Assembly: GCA_964017065.1 (NCBI GenBank)
Contig: OZ024788.1
Coordinates: 11,594,776-11,658,775 of the forward strand
Direction: 5' to 3'
Source of the DNA: Haliclona indistincta
Taxonomy: Eukaryota > Porifera > Demospongiae > Haplosclerida > Chalinidae
Length of the DNA: 64,000 bases
The position numbers were made by a program, and so were the translations under genes. Under the pieces are notes generated by a model. That model made no database searches, was not told where the DNA came from, and saw only the letters and a program-made list of their open reading frames with translations. Below, one piece after another: positions 33,356 to 45,065 of the stretch (its first letter is position 1; every line of letters starts with the position of its first letter).

Positions 33356-35838
33356 ATGGATGACTCACAGTCCCTGTGGACTGTTACTCAAACCCGAGTG
33401 GAAATCGTTCGAGGGAACCTAACTTTGAACTTAAAACACGAGGACGTTACTGTGACGAGACTCTCAAGAGTATTCAAGGTAGGAATGGGTGACTATGCAT
33501 GTTCATTGATTACTTGTCAATGTCAAGCTACCAAGTTACGGTGGTCTGTAGATTCTGTGATTTTCGTTGTAAAATTTATATTTAAAGGAGAAAAGTTTGT
33601 TGGTATGCACAATGCAAGTGAGAGTTTCAAAGTTTCTAGGTTTTGCAAAATGTTCGTCGTTGTAAAGTGTAGTTAAAGTACATTATCTTGTTTTTCTCGC
33701 TGACAGAAAAGAGATACAGTAATTTCAGTTTCACAGTTGTTTAGGGTACGCAAAGCTTTTCTGCAGAGGCCGCAATCACCAAGATATTTATTATCAATGC
33801 TCGTAGTTTTTGAGTACTGTTGATACTCTTTCGCTGAGAATGAGCCTGCCAGGCTTCGTGGTTTTGTACAGATCAGTCCTTTCTTGTTCACAACGCGCAC
33901 AGCTGACTCGTTATTCTATTTAATGACGCTTAGCTAATACTGTTCCAAATATGGTAGCCTGTGGTTTGGCATAATTGCCGAGCGCCTTAGCGCGAGGCAT
34001 TTGATCGCGTAGTACAGTTTCGAAATTGTATGTTTGTATGTATATATATATGTCACGTTTTGGAACCCGCGGGGTCTCGGAGTCTACTTGACGTTCTTTC
34101 ATAAACACTACGTTCTTTAATAACCATCCATTAAAATGGACGACAGCGATTTGCCCAGAGACAGCGATTCGTCAGACTCACTCGTCAGCACTACCGCCGA
34201 TGCTTTAGCAAGATCCAGGGCTTTGGCACGGGAGAGAAAGCGCAGGTGTAGAAGAGTTAATTATAGGTAATATGCCTATTGGTCTCATCACTGCGCGAGG
34301 CAAATTCATGCTGTAAGTATACCTAGTTTATAGCTGTACTTGTACTGCAAATAGCGCTCGTTATTGTTGCGTGAATATCATTAAAAGTGAAATTTTTTAG
34401 TAGTATATCTCCAGAACCAATCAGAATTCTGTACTGTAATGCTGGAAATTTACTTTTCAGTCTAAAATGAACATATGCTGTAAAACCAACAAACATCCAA
34501 GAGATGAATTTTCACACCGGTCCCACCTTAAGTGGGCGTGCAAACTAAACCCAAAACCCTAAAAAGCTTCACCTAACAGTACAAACCATAGATCAACTTA
34601 ACATGGGCCACGCCCATTTAAGTGTGCATGAGGTGCCTACTTGTTCCATGAATTTTAGAGAAAATAAAATTAACCCAAAATTATGGTAGATATTATAATT
34701 ATGTTATCTCTTGAAAACAGATTCAGCCACAGGGGCTGTTCCTAGAAGAGGATCTGACCAAAAATGCAGAATTCCCCGTAGATGGTCGTTTCAATTTGCC
34801 TGTAACAATTGCTGCTAAATATAAAGTGTGTGGAGATCCACTTGGAAATTCCGAAGAAGTTGGAGAGAGCAGCTCTCGTGATCAACCAAGCTTGCCAAGT
34901 AGTAGTTCACAAAACCCAATTATGTCTCAGGCTGGTGCAGGATGGTCCTTCCCAATACCATGGACTCCTCGGCAACATCAGGGGCGAATGCCATTCTCAT
35001 CTAACACATCAACCAGCAAGAAACCACAAGCAGTACCTCTTGCTGAGCCGTGCCTGAAGCGTACAATTCCTTTTGTTACTCTTTCACTGGATCACACTGA
35101 AAGAAACCTCCAGGTAGAATCTACAGAAGAAAATGTGTACGTAAAGATCCCCGAGAGTTCCGTTGAGTTGGCTTCACTTTTGTCGGAGGCTGGAAAGAGT
35201 ATGTCTACAGAACCAGAAGATTTGGTCATCCTTGATTCGAAACTGATTCCCGTCTCTCAAGAAGGCAAAGGTATTTCATATGCAGTTACTAATTGATCCA
35301 CGCTGATGTTTTATTTCTAGATTTAGACTACTGGAAGACACCCAGCCGTAGGTTTTACTTGACAAGGCAAAGTGAATACAGTCAACTGGTGAAGCGAATG
35401 CAAAGAAAGCGTCTAAGTCTTCGCAAGAGGAGGGCCCCAATTGCTGTGGATGATGATGCAGATGACAGAGATAGGACTGATAGGATTGAAAACATCATGG
35501 ACACGGTAAGTCAATGCTATATGAAATATTACTGCAGAGATTATGTTAGTCCTTAAATATTATTACAGATGAAGGACAAGATTTCAGATTTGGCGAGCCA
35601 GATTCGAGATCACACAATCCTCAGAGATAAAATAATGCAGCATCTGGAATGTAAAATATGCAAACAGCTTCCACTAAATGTTCCTCTGGTAGTAACCAGC
35701 TGTTGTAGCCAGTATTTTGGCTGCAGCAGCTGTTTTGAGAGGTGCACAGAAACCTGCCCATTGTGCCGAAGCGCTGATGTACAAGCTATTTCTGTGAAGG
35801 GGTTCGATGGTCTCCTAACTGAACTTAGTGGCCCATAA
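33356..35838 (+). CDS. Spliced RING-like zinc-finger protein of the TIR element
   Basis: Proposed exons: 33356-33478 (MDDSQSLWTVTQTRVEIVRG, ends LSRVFK), 34721-35270, 35321-35505 and 35569-35838, joined in phase to about 375 codons. The middle is low in recognisable features and Ser/Gln/Pro-rich. The C-terminus has a zinc-binding module: CKIC, then SCCSQYFGC, SSCFERC and CPLCR, close to RING/U-box spacing, so it may be a ubiquitin ligase or a structural zinc protein. A 39-base optional exon (33707-33745) keeps the frame. A separate ATG frame at 34137-34266 (MDDSDLPRDSDSSDSL, basic end, GT donor) could be an alternative first exon. I recall similar proteins next to such integrases in cnidarian genomes. 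Function is inferred. Confidence 0.65.
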
Positions 35839-36277
35839 GCTAAAGTTGATGACACTTTGAGTGAGCACAATATGCCTGTACATCAGTATCATAATCACAA
35901 CTCAGTATATTCACAAACAGTGTATCATCCTGATTTGTATCTTCAGCGTATCAAGCAATGTATCATCATTCAGATCCCATTTCACAAATCTTCCATCAGT
36001 GGTCAACGCAGCTTTTACATGTGTCATGATTCATTGTACTACTGATCAGCTTGTACTATATCATATCATGCTGTTGAAAATTCAGAACGATTTTGATGAT
36101 CAGACCTTAAAGGCACAAACTGTGTGATCCGGGCGAAGGGGAAAACGAACGATGATGATGGAGTTGGCTTGACTGACAATGAGGTCCGGCCACCTCGTTG
36201 TCATTGTGATGGGCGTTATTTAGATAACTTAATGGCGGTGGGTGTGTCAACGTACAGCTGGGCTCGAGGCTTCACTG
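35839..36277. other. Transposon interior downstream of the RING gene
   Basis: No gene is seen. A hairpin with TGACAATGAGGT / ACCTCGTTGTCA arms lies near 36172-36203. The 10-bp left target copy of the MITE is at 36268-36277. Confidence 0.4.
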
Positions 36278-36626
36278 TAGCCTAGTACCTAGTCGTTAAA
36301 TTAACGCCTAGTATCAAATGCACACGCATGCGCGAACAAAATGGGCGGGACAGCTATAGCATGCTTTCACATTGTGCCAGTATGGACATCTAACCAACCG
36401 TGGATACTCGTAGCTACAGGATTGTATGTCCAAGTTTGCTGCCAACTACTTCTTGTCGTTCGTTACTATTCGAATTTCTTAGTCAGCAAACTGAAGCACG
36501 AGGTCAGTACACAAGTCACAAACATAAACGGAAAATATCCGGTATTACTGGAATGTCGGGAAAAATGTCGCGCATGCGTATACATTTGAAACTAGGCGCT
36601 TTATTTGGCGCCGAGGTACTAGGCTA
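36278..36626. mobile_element. 349-bp Mutator-like MITE with 10-bp target duplication
   Basis: Terminal repeats TAGCCTAGTACCT / AGGTACTAGGCTA are perfect over 13 bases and extend imperfectly inward (about 60 bases, to ACGCATGCGCG). The 10-bp direct repeat GGCTTCACTG flanks it at 36268-36277 and 36627-36636. It is nested inside the 10.6-kb element and has no coding capacity. Confidence 0.9.
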
Positions 36627-36639
36627 GGCTTCACTGGTA

Positions 36640-37297
36640 CGTGCTGAAAGTAGTGAACAGAGAGAAGACAGGCTACAGCACATGAGGGACAATGAATTTG
36701 AATGGCGTGCTGCTGAGGATCTTGCACTGAGAGATAGTCGACTGCAACGTTCGTGCGGAGAAAGTCGCCCAAGTACAACCAGTTCACTGATTCCGACAGC
36801 TAGTTGCTCTTCTTGATCAGCCTGCAAAATGATCAATTTTCATCAGTCTATTAGCAATATAGAGGTAACTTTGTGTCTAACACGTCTGGAAAGTTTTCCC
36901 TGGATTGACTCTCATCTGATGAATGTAACAGATGTCACCTTGAAAGCTCAAGTTCACAAAGTTGTACTCAGATGCTAACAACATGGACCCTGGGGAAGTA
37001 CCTTCACAATTACAAATTACAGGTGATTAACCGTAATGGTTATCATTATACATAATTATTATTATGTATTATTATCATAGTTAACTCCAGTAGAAGAGGT
37101 GCTTATTTCAGCTATCCTACCCACTATGACTCTGTATCAGCTTCCTCATGGTCAATATGGCTACAGAGGACATGTCATCAACCTACTGCAAGACATTGCC
37201 TCTATACCCGCTGATCTTGATGTTGGTAAAGGAGGTGCTGTTGGACATCATCGCGACTTTCGTGAATCAAGATTGAAGAAAGAGAGAGAGAACAAAT
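36640..37297 (+). pseudogene. Helitron-type protein relic (DUF6570-like region)
   Basis: Pieces of the N-terminal part of animal Helitron helicase-associated proteins are readable. There is a heptad-like Arg/Glu-rich stretch (about 36650-36800, AEDLALRDSRLQRS), a middle piece with QHGPWG in the shifted frame around 36975, and the hallmark LTPVEEVLISAILPTM followed by YQLPHGQYGYRGHVINLLQD at 37081-37200. Frames are disrupted and no helicase domain follows. It is a fragment inside the transposon, either captured or inserted. Confidence 0.7.
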
Positions 37298-39437
37298 AAG
37301 AAAAGCTGCAACTCCTGTTTCTTTCAAACTATAATAATAATTTAATCTACGCTGCTGAGTTGCTGCCGTTCCTCACTATGCAGACAGCTGCAGTACAGCT
37401 GTAGTGCCTGTCGGCAGTGCGCACAAGCAAGCTCAATTCGTTTAGCTTAGGAGAGCTATCATCTGGTTGTCCGGCGCCTTCATGATGACGATCTATAGTG
37501 TATAGTTATATCCTTTGATCTCGAGTATACCCGTGCTCCACAGTCTGCTATGGTCTGTCAATACAGAAATCTAGCTGTTGGTCATGGTGAGTATTAGAAT
37601 CTGGCTGTAGTCAGGGCATGTAGCTCGGTGTATAGTAACTACTGGACAATGATAGCATGAGTGATCAGTGAATCAGTAGTGTCTGCAACGACTGCAAAGA
37701 GTAGTGAAATTGACAGTACCAACTGTATATATACACCACTGAAACATAATATTTTGCGTCTATTGGAAGCCTTGCTCCACCCACCAGATTGGTACACAAA
37801 CTGATAGTATTATGACAAACTTCTCATGCAAATTAGATGCAAACACCTCTGAAAGACATCAAGCAAATATTGTATCAGCCAGTGTAATGGAGTGCTGTGC
37901 CATATTGTAGCGTGTTAATAGATTGCAGTGAATCTTCTTCAGCTAGTGTGATGTGTTACCTGTGACAAGATGCAACCTCTGGACAATCTCTTGTTGTATC
38001 ATCATGCACACCATTGTCTCATCTCTAGTCTAACTGTCTCTGTCTCGCTCTGTATAAATATAACTCATGATTCTGTAGTGATAGTTGTGTGTTCCTAATA
38101 ACAATCTGCTGCTAAACTAGCCTCATTACACGCTCGCGAACGATACATTACCAATTACTGAGAATTACAAAGAAATTCTTATACTGGAAGTTTACTTTAT
38201 CCAGTGACTCAGTCAATTTTTGGGTAAGCAAAACCAGAAATTAAGCAATACATACTGATCAGATGATAATGAGGATGAACGCATATGAATACTAACAGTT
38301 GGAGTTATGAACATGAAAGTTTTATATGAAAACAATTGTTTTTTTTGCTGAGAGAATACAGATTGGACTACAAGCACATGGTTAGAGCATCCTCGATGTA
38401 AATAGGAATCCTGTGTTCTGGTGGTACCATTCTATGATAGTACAGAGACATGTACATGTGGACTGGTAAATTGCATAACCACTTACACAGTACATGTATC
38501 ATCAATGGTAACAGAGGAATTTCGTATTTCTGTGTGAGAGACTGCGGCACCATTGGACTTGATCCCATCTAGGATAAATGTTTTAGCGTTCAAACAAATA
38601 GTACCATTGGGATTTTTTTTGATTAGTCAGTCAGTTGGTTGGGAGGGAGGGAGGGAGATATTGGTTAGTTAGTTTATTGTTACTACAGTAAAAAGTCACT
38701 AACCAACATAATTATTGTATGAATAACTGTACCCAACTCACTCAAGCAGCACACCTCTTCACCATAAAGTACTGCTAGTATACGTGTATTGACATAACTA
38801 CACAAGTACCTTGTGGTAAAGACTTGTGCAGATTGGATGAAGACCACTCTTGTTGACCCCTCATACGTACAATACATGAACGACACTGCACTGAGCGGCT
38901 GGTAGTCTGTTTATACACCATAGACATCAAAGTATGGTACGGTATTTAAGCTCACTAGACTCCACGCTCATACTGACACTGCTGGAGAGCCCACCTTTCT
39001 CACTGGATATCACAGTATGTTGCTACTGTCAATTCCACTCTTTAGCAAGTCACTGCAGCCGTTATTCATTCAGTGATCAAGCCCACACCTTATCCTACAG
39101 CTGGATGCCAGTATTATATTACAGCCGCTATGCCACAAAGCACAACCAGTCTGATTCTTCGTGTTCTTCCGTCTTCTAAGGCCCTCTCCAAAGCCAAATG
39201 AACTCATCTTGCTTATGCACACTGGTGATAACCACTACAACTGCTGTCTGCATAGTGAACAACTCGGGCAACGTTAACGTCGAGCAGCAAAAAGATTAAG
39301 ATAAAAATCCGTGCAAAACAGGTTAAAATTTGACCTTTGACCCCGACCGGATGTCTTCCTCTGATGAGTATGAGGGGCGCGGCAAAGCATGTGATAAATC
39401 ACGTGTTCTTGCCCTCCTGTGAAAATTTGTCTGTTGC
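37298..39437. other. Right interior of the transposon: no gene recognised
   Basis: Only short frames are seen, with no domain I recognise. A GGGAGGGAGGGAGGGAG run lies near 38640-38657. The region could hold diverged exons I cannot see. Confidence 0.4.
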
Positions 39438-39907
39438 AGACCCTTCAGTGCGTTAGTACGAAACACAACATTGCAAATTGCACAATCGTAAGTTGTATTT
39501 CGATTCCACTGAAAAAACGCAAATATCTGCTGTACTGAGCGACACTTTAATTGCTGCTATGCCACTTAAAAGATTAAAAAAGTGACAATTTCTCTTTCCT
39601 GTCATTAACCAACAAGGATGAACAACGCTATACTGACAATTTCTAAATTTCCTGGCAATTAGTATAAGCAAGAGGCAATGATGGACCAACAGTACACAGC
39701 AGAGTGAGTATGCAAGGGTCTGACAAATATATATTATTTGAACCAAAATGAAAAATATGAAATGAGAGGCTTTTTTCATAATTCATGAGCTATATTTCAT
39801 ATTTCATGTTAACTTCTAAAGATGAAGGAACAGAAAATGACACAAATTTTAACTTTCTATAGTTAATCATTGAAACAAAACATGGATGGACCAACAGTAC
39901 ACAGACC
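39438..39907 (-). repeat. Right terminal inverted repeat of the 10.6-kb element
   Basis: It is the reverse complement of 29334-29802 and ends in the CAGTACACAGACC tip directly before the CTTGCAC duplication at 39908. Confidence 0.9.
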
Positions 39908-40189
39908 CTTGCACATGCTTACAGTTAAAGATTAAGCTGTTTCTAGTAGCGATTAAGCAACAGGAGCTTGAGCAAACAAAGACATTATTTTAGTAACACT
40001 AATTTTTGCAGATAATATAAAGATGGCAAAGTTCTTGAATGCCTCTCTGAGAGTCACCGTCTTGATTGTTAAAACCGGCTAAAATGTAATATAGTTTTCC
40101 GTATAGGTTCCAGTAAAGCACTTTCATTCGTTTTCTCATCCGAATATTGTGTCACCTACTCCGTATTACTTCTATGTATATAAAGTCAT

Positions 40190-40440
40190 TTATAGTGAGG
40201 TCAACTGGCGGCAAGTTGATGAGATATTCCAGCTGCTTGGTAGCACCAGCACCAGCACTAACAGCAGGACCAAATGGTTTAACTGTAACATGCATACTCG
40301 ATATCATCCGAGATGTTGCTGCACTGCCTTATTAGTTTGTGCACATGTAGTCTAATAGCAAAGCTTGGGTGAGGGTAGTAGAGAGGACTCATCTGCTCAG
40401 CATCACATCCAGCCTTCTTTGTAAGTCAACTAAACTGGCA
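40190..40440 (-). pseudogene. Antisense relic of TRAF linker and MATH 1 start
   Basis: Read on the minus strand, 40190-40260 gives ATKQLEYLINLPPVDLTI, the linker just before MATH 1. 40375-40440 gives a decayed copy of the next segment (NLLPV, then E.WM / ADESS in place of ECDAEWISP). Equivalent antisense relics lie at 53715-53935 and 56460-56685, always upstream of a plus-strand TRAF copy. No open protein remains. Confidence 0.7.
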
Positions 40441-41089
40441 GCAAATTGAAAAGTAAGAATCTCTTTACCTTGTTTTTAAATACACAGTAAATGTGTTATC
40501 ACACACTCATGTGAGCAGTACAATACTTCCTATTTATCGTGTTCTGACTCATCATTAACTATTGAGATTCATCATTGAATATGAATAACAACTCTGAGTA
40601 ATTTCTAAAGCGACACTTGCACTATTTCTCTTGTCAATGTATAAATTCTATAGAGCAAAAGCTATTGCACAACATTGGTCAGAAGGAAATCTATGATCTG
40701 CATAGCATATAACCCAGTCTACTAAATAAATTACGAGTTATGAAAACAAAAAAGAAGCGCTTAATGTTATACAGATTGTCACTCTTGCAGCAGAATAGAT
40801 GGAGGATGTCTTCCCAGATTTTACGCAGGAGATAGATTTAGTAATAATTATGAGCAACATGATTGTGTGAGTATCTGCACTCCCCTTCAACATCAGATTG
40901 CATTCATCATGATGAAGAATGTCAGCCTTACTTGAGGATGTTGTAGAGCGTCATCAGGTGAACGTAAACACTCGTTAACTAGAGAAACCCCAACGATGGA
41001 TTCCAGCATCCAGCACTGCTATATTATTGACCGGGTCAGCGATATTGCAGTGGCGGAAACCAACACTCTTGAACTGATTTTTACTAGAA

Positions 41090-41091
<2 letters not shown>

Positions 41092-41122
<31 letters not shown>
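41092..41122. repeat. (AAT)n microsatellite
   Basis: About ten ATA/TAA units in the upstream region of T5, absent from the matching upstream region of T1. Confidence 0.9.
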
Positions 41123-41123
<1 letters not shown>

Positions 41124-41316
41124 CGAGACCCAAAGGGCATAACATGGAACACACTATTTAGGAAAAATATTACTAAAAATATTATCATGTTCTTTGATCG
41201 TACAGTGCGCATGCGCTAGCAGCAAATTTCCGGTCAAGCAACTTGAATTGCAATCCCCCTGTACGAATACTTTGGTATCGTATCGCCCACACTGAACTAG
41301 GGCATATCGTATTAGA

Positions 41317-43046
41317 ATGGAGTCTCTTGGAGCTAACCCTCAGATTCTTAGCGAGCCACTTCCCGACCATTTCTGTCCCGTCTGCACGGAAGCACTCACA
41401 GAGCCTTACCTGACAGACTGTGGTCATCATTTCTGCTACACGTGTCGCGGACGCCTTCTCGCGAATGGCAAATCAGGATGTCCCGAGTGTCGCGAACAAG
41501 ACGCCCTCACTGACGCACGCTTGAACAAGCACCTGCAGCGACAAGTGAACAGTCTCAAGGTACGCTGCCAGCACCACGAGGTAGGCTGCCAGTGGGTGGG
41601 AGAGCTGAGGTACCTACAGGAACATCTTAATCCTGTGATAAGGAAATGCGGTTTTATTCTCCTCGCCTGTCCCCTCGGCTGCGGTGAGCGTGTTCGTAGC
41701 TCTGCAATGAAGGACCACATACTGAGTGACTGCAGCAAACGATCGTGTGAATATGAGCATTGTAGCTACTGCAACAAGTTCGATATCGTCACTGAGCAGC
41801 ATTACCCAGTGTGTGAACAGTTTCCTGTGGAATGCCCCAATGCTTGTTCCAGAACCTGAAACGACTAGAGCTTGCAAGTCATCTTGAGGAGCAGTGTCCC
41901 CTCCAAGTGATCCAGTGTCCCTTCACCAGTGCAGGATGCACTGTCCAGCTGCCCAGGAGAGAGATGGAGGAACATGAGGATAAGGCAATGCGTCAACATC
42001 TCCGCATGACGATGAGTATAGTAATGCAGCTAAAGGAGCCTCCTGCTAGTGCTATTGTCGCTACCACTGCCAAGTCGCTGGAATATGTTATCAACTTGCC
42101 GCCATTGGAGTTTACTATCACAGATTTTATGAAAAAGAAGGAATGCAATGCCGAGTGGATAAGCCCTGTCTTCTACTCACACCCAGATGGTTATAAGTTA
42201 TGTCTAGTAGTGTACCCAAATGGAGCATCAGTTGGGAAAGGGACACACGTATCAATATATGTTGGTTTCTTAAGTGATATACTTGATAGCAAAGAGAACT
42301 GGCACGCTATAGATTTCAACATTTCTGTTGGAGTGCTTAATTGGAGGAAGGATGAGGGCCATCATAAAGAATTGCCGGTTTCGTTTAATGGTTTAGTCTA
42401 TCGTACTAGCAGAGAAGGTATCAAGTTGTCACCAATGCGTTCTCAATTTATTCTTCACTCGTCCCTCTCCTACAACAGTACCACTAACACTGAATACCTT
42501 CAGAATGACTGTGTGCGACTGAGAGTGAGCAAGGTGATACTCTACTCTACTGCTCTCCTCAACAAGACACCATCCTGGCAGTATTCCCACAATGGCTACC
42601 AGTCACTACACGAGTTCACATTGACTGAATTCTCTAAACGCAAACAGTTCAACAATGAATATAGGAGTTCACCGTTTTACACTCATCAAGGTGGATACAA
42701 GTTCTGCATTGCGATACATGCCAATTATTATAGCAGTGGCAAGAATACTCATATTTCAGTATACATTCATCAGATGGCGGGAGAGTACGATGACCAGCTG
42801 AAATGGCCTTTTGTTGGCAAGTTTGATCTTGAGCTACTTAACTGGAGAGAGAACAGGAGACACCATAAAGTAACTGTATCATTTGGTGCCGAGCAACAGT
42901 TTGTGAAAGTTGTAGAAGAAAGATTTGGAACTTCGTTAGGGGTTCATTGCTTTATCTCTCACTCATTGTTAGTTTATGACTCTTTACGAAACACAGAGTA
43001 CTTGCAGGAAGATTGCCTGCGATTGAGAGTCAACTTGACCACATAA
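41317..43046 (+). pseudogene. TRAF-like double-MATH gene T5, frameshifted
   Basis: It would be a full-length copy of the T1 type (same RING, zinc fingers, MATH 1 and MATH 2 types). Compared with T4, T6 and T7 it has lost about four bases at 41849 (TGTTCC then AGAACCTG where others have TGTTCCGTAGAGAACCTG). The first frame stops at 41859 within the zinc-finger region and the rest (41832-43046, 404 codons) is open in another frame. A truncated RING/zinc-finger protein of 180 residues could still be made. It lies directly upstream of POLE exon 8 of unit C, the simplest form of the TRAF-POLE arrangement. An assembly error is possible. Confidence 0.85.
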
Positions 43047-43679
43047 TTCTGCTTCCACTGCACATAACTTGTCTGTTATTTTTTGTTTAACACCGCTCTA
43101 CTAATAATGTGTATATGAAATTCTTGACAATTTCACATCTTGTTTGTTGTTTGCGTGTTAGTGCGGCAAGTCAAATATTTTGTTGATGGCTGACGTGGGT
43201 TTCTTGTTGATGTTTTGCAATCAGTCACGATGCTGTCAACTGCTGTTTGTCTTGAGCTCATAAAGAAGAAAGGAGAACCATTTTCAGTACAGTTCATTCT
43301 CACTACAGGAGCCAGTGGTAATGGCGTATGATATTGAGACTACCAAGCTACCTCTCAAGTTCCCTGACTCCAGTATTGATGTGATCATGATGATATCTTA
43401 CATGATTGATGGACAGGTCAGCTGACATGTCACATGACTAGAGGGTGGTTTCTATGCTAACTGCATCTTGTCATGTGACTGTAGGGATACTTGCTTGTCA
43501 ATCGTGAAGTGGTTGCAGCTGATGTGGAAGATTTTGAGTACACACCCAAACCAGAGTACGAGGGACCATTCACTGTCTTCAATGAGCCAGATGAGGTGGG
43601 TGTGGTCATGACGTCACGTCCTGTATGTCATGTGACTTCTTCTGTACAGTTGTCTCTACTGACTAATCACATCATGACA

Positions 43680-44066
43680 TAGCCTCGTCCCCAGTCCCTC
43701 TTCAAAAGAGGGCCTGGTATACACTGACTGCGCACGCGCGAGAAAACATGTGCGCATGATGAATTATTAATTACAGGAGTCGACCTCTCGCTGTTCTGCC
43801 TTCAGAGTAAAGGTACACACCAACGACTGGAGCGCAAAAGATAGAGCAGCCTCAAACGACATCTCTGTATAAATGCTCTAGGAGGGGCTCGAGCGTAGCT
43901 AACCAGCTGACTGTGCGCTGTAATATTTACTACGTCATACGTGGTACGGACGTCGGACGTGTACGGTGAAGGTATCCTATTTCCCCAGAAAATCTGGGAA
44001 ATCTGGAGCATGCGCAGTCAGTGTATACCAGGCCCTCTTTTTGAAGAGGGACTGGGGACGAGGCTA
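43680..44066. mobile_element. 387-bp Mutator-like MITE splitting POLE exon 10
   Basis: The ends TAGCCTCGTCCCCAGTCCCT and AGGGACTGGGGACGAGGCTA are perfect inverted repeats that continue about 50 bases to TGCGCAGTCAGTGTATACCA. The 9-bp direct repeat ATCATGACA flanks it at 43671-43679 and 44067-44075. Copies A and D show the empty exon. Confidence 0.95.
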
Positions 44067-44259
44067 ATCATGACAGTGAAACCGAATATCATCGTGACCT
44101 ACAATGGAGACGATTTTGATTGGTCAGTACATGAATATGCATGCAAATTCAAATACTCTTTCTAATTTCTTTCTAATATTTTCTCTCTGTCATCTGTTTT
44201 TTTTTATAAAAGCCCTTCAAACCAAAGATACATTTTAACCATTCTTTCTTTAATTCTCT

Positions 44260-44429
<170 letters not shown>

Positions 44430-45065
44430 GCCATTTGTTGATGCACGCTGTGCTCACCACAATATCATTCTCGTTGATGAGATCGGTTTTTCTCCTGACA
44501 TTCAAAATGAGTACAAGTGTCGACCGTGCATTCACATGGACGCATTCCGGTAACCACTCCATTCCATTTAAGCCTATTTATTCGTTTCCTGTCATTTTTT
44601 GAGTTTTTTTTCTTTGCTCAATATTATTGATCGGTAATATTAATAATTATGATAATGCATACTAAACAATTTTTTGGGGTGTTTTCACTGCTCCTTCTCT
44701 CTTCTATCACTATAGCTGGGTGAAGCGTGACAGCTATTTACCTGTTGGAAGTCAAAATTTGAAGGCTACTACCAAGGTACAGTTATCTATTTACATGCAT
44801 GTTATTGTCACATGACTCAAACTCCTCCCACTGTGCAGGCTAAGCTACGTTACGATCCAGTAGAGCTTGATCCTTAGGACATGTGTAGAATGGCTAGTGA
44901 ACAACCACAGGTTAGTGAGATCCAGTACTCACTACAGACAGCTACTGTAGTATACGAACAAGTTCATTCCTCACTCGTCCCTCTCCTACAACAGTACCAC
45001 TAACACTGAATACCTTCAGAATGACTGTGTGCGACTGAGAGTGAGCAAGGTGATACTCTACTCTG

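Larger units (their letters stand above)
29334..39907. mobile_element. 10.6-kb TIR transposon with integrase-like and RING-like genes
   Basis: Inverted repeats of 469 and 470 bases (29334-29802 and 39438-39907) are nearly identical, with the tip GGTCTGTGTACTGTTGGTCC. The 7-bp direct repeat CTTGCAC flanks the element exactly (29327-29333, 39908-39914). The T4 3' flank on the left continues on the right in register with the T3 flank, confirming insertion. Cargo: a spliced integrase-like gene on minus (30903-33166), a divergent RING-like gene on plus (33356-35838), a 349-bp MITE (36278-36626) and a Helitron relic (36640-37297). The size, the TIR length and the gene pair do not match a superfamily I can name with certainty. 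There is no protein-primed polymerase, so it is not a standard Polinton. Confidence 0.85.
39915..41316. other. Resumed T4 3' flank and T5 upstream region
   Basis: The first 250 bases continue the T4 3' flank, collinear with the T3 flank. An antisense TRAF relic follows (40190-40440, separate entry). An AAT microsatellite is at 41092-41122. The last 350 bases match the upstream region of T1, a probable shared promoter. No other gene is seen. Confidence 0.5.

Noticed and set aside
29334..39907. Polinton/Maverick virus-like element
   Set aside because: There is an integrase and TIRs, but no protein-primed DNA polymerase, capsid, ATPase or protease, and the duplication is 7 bp rather than 6.
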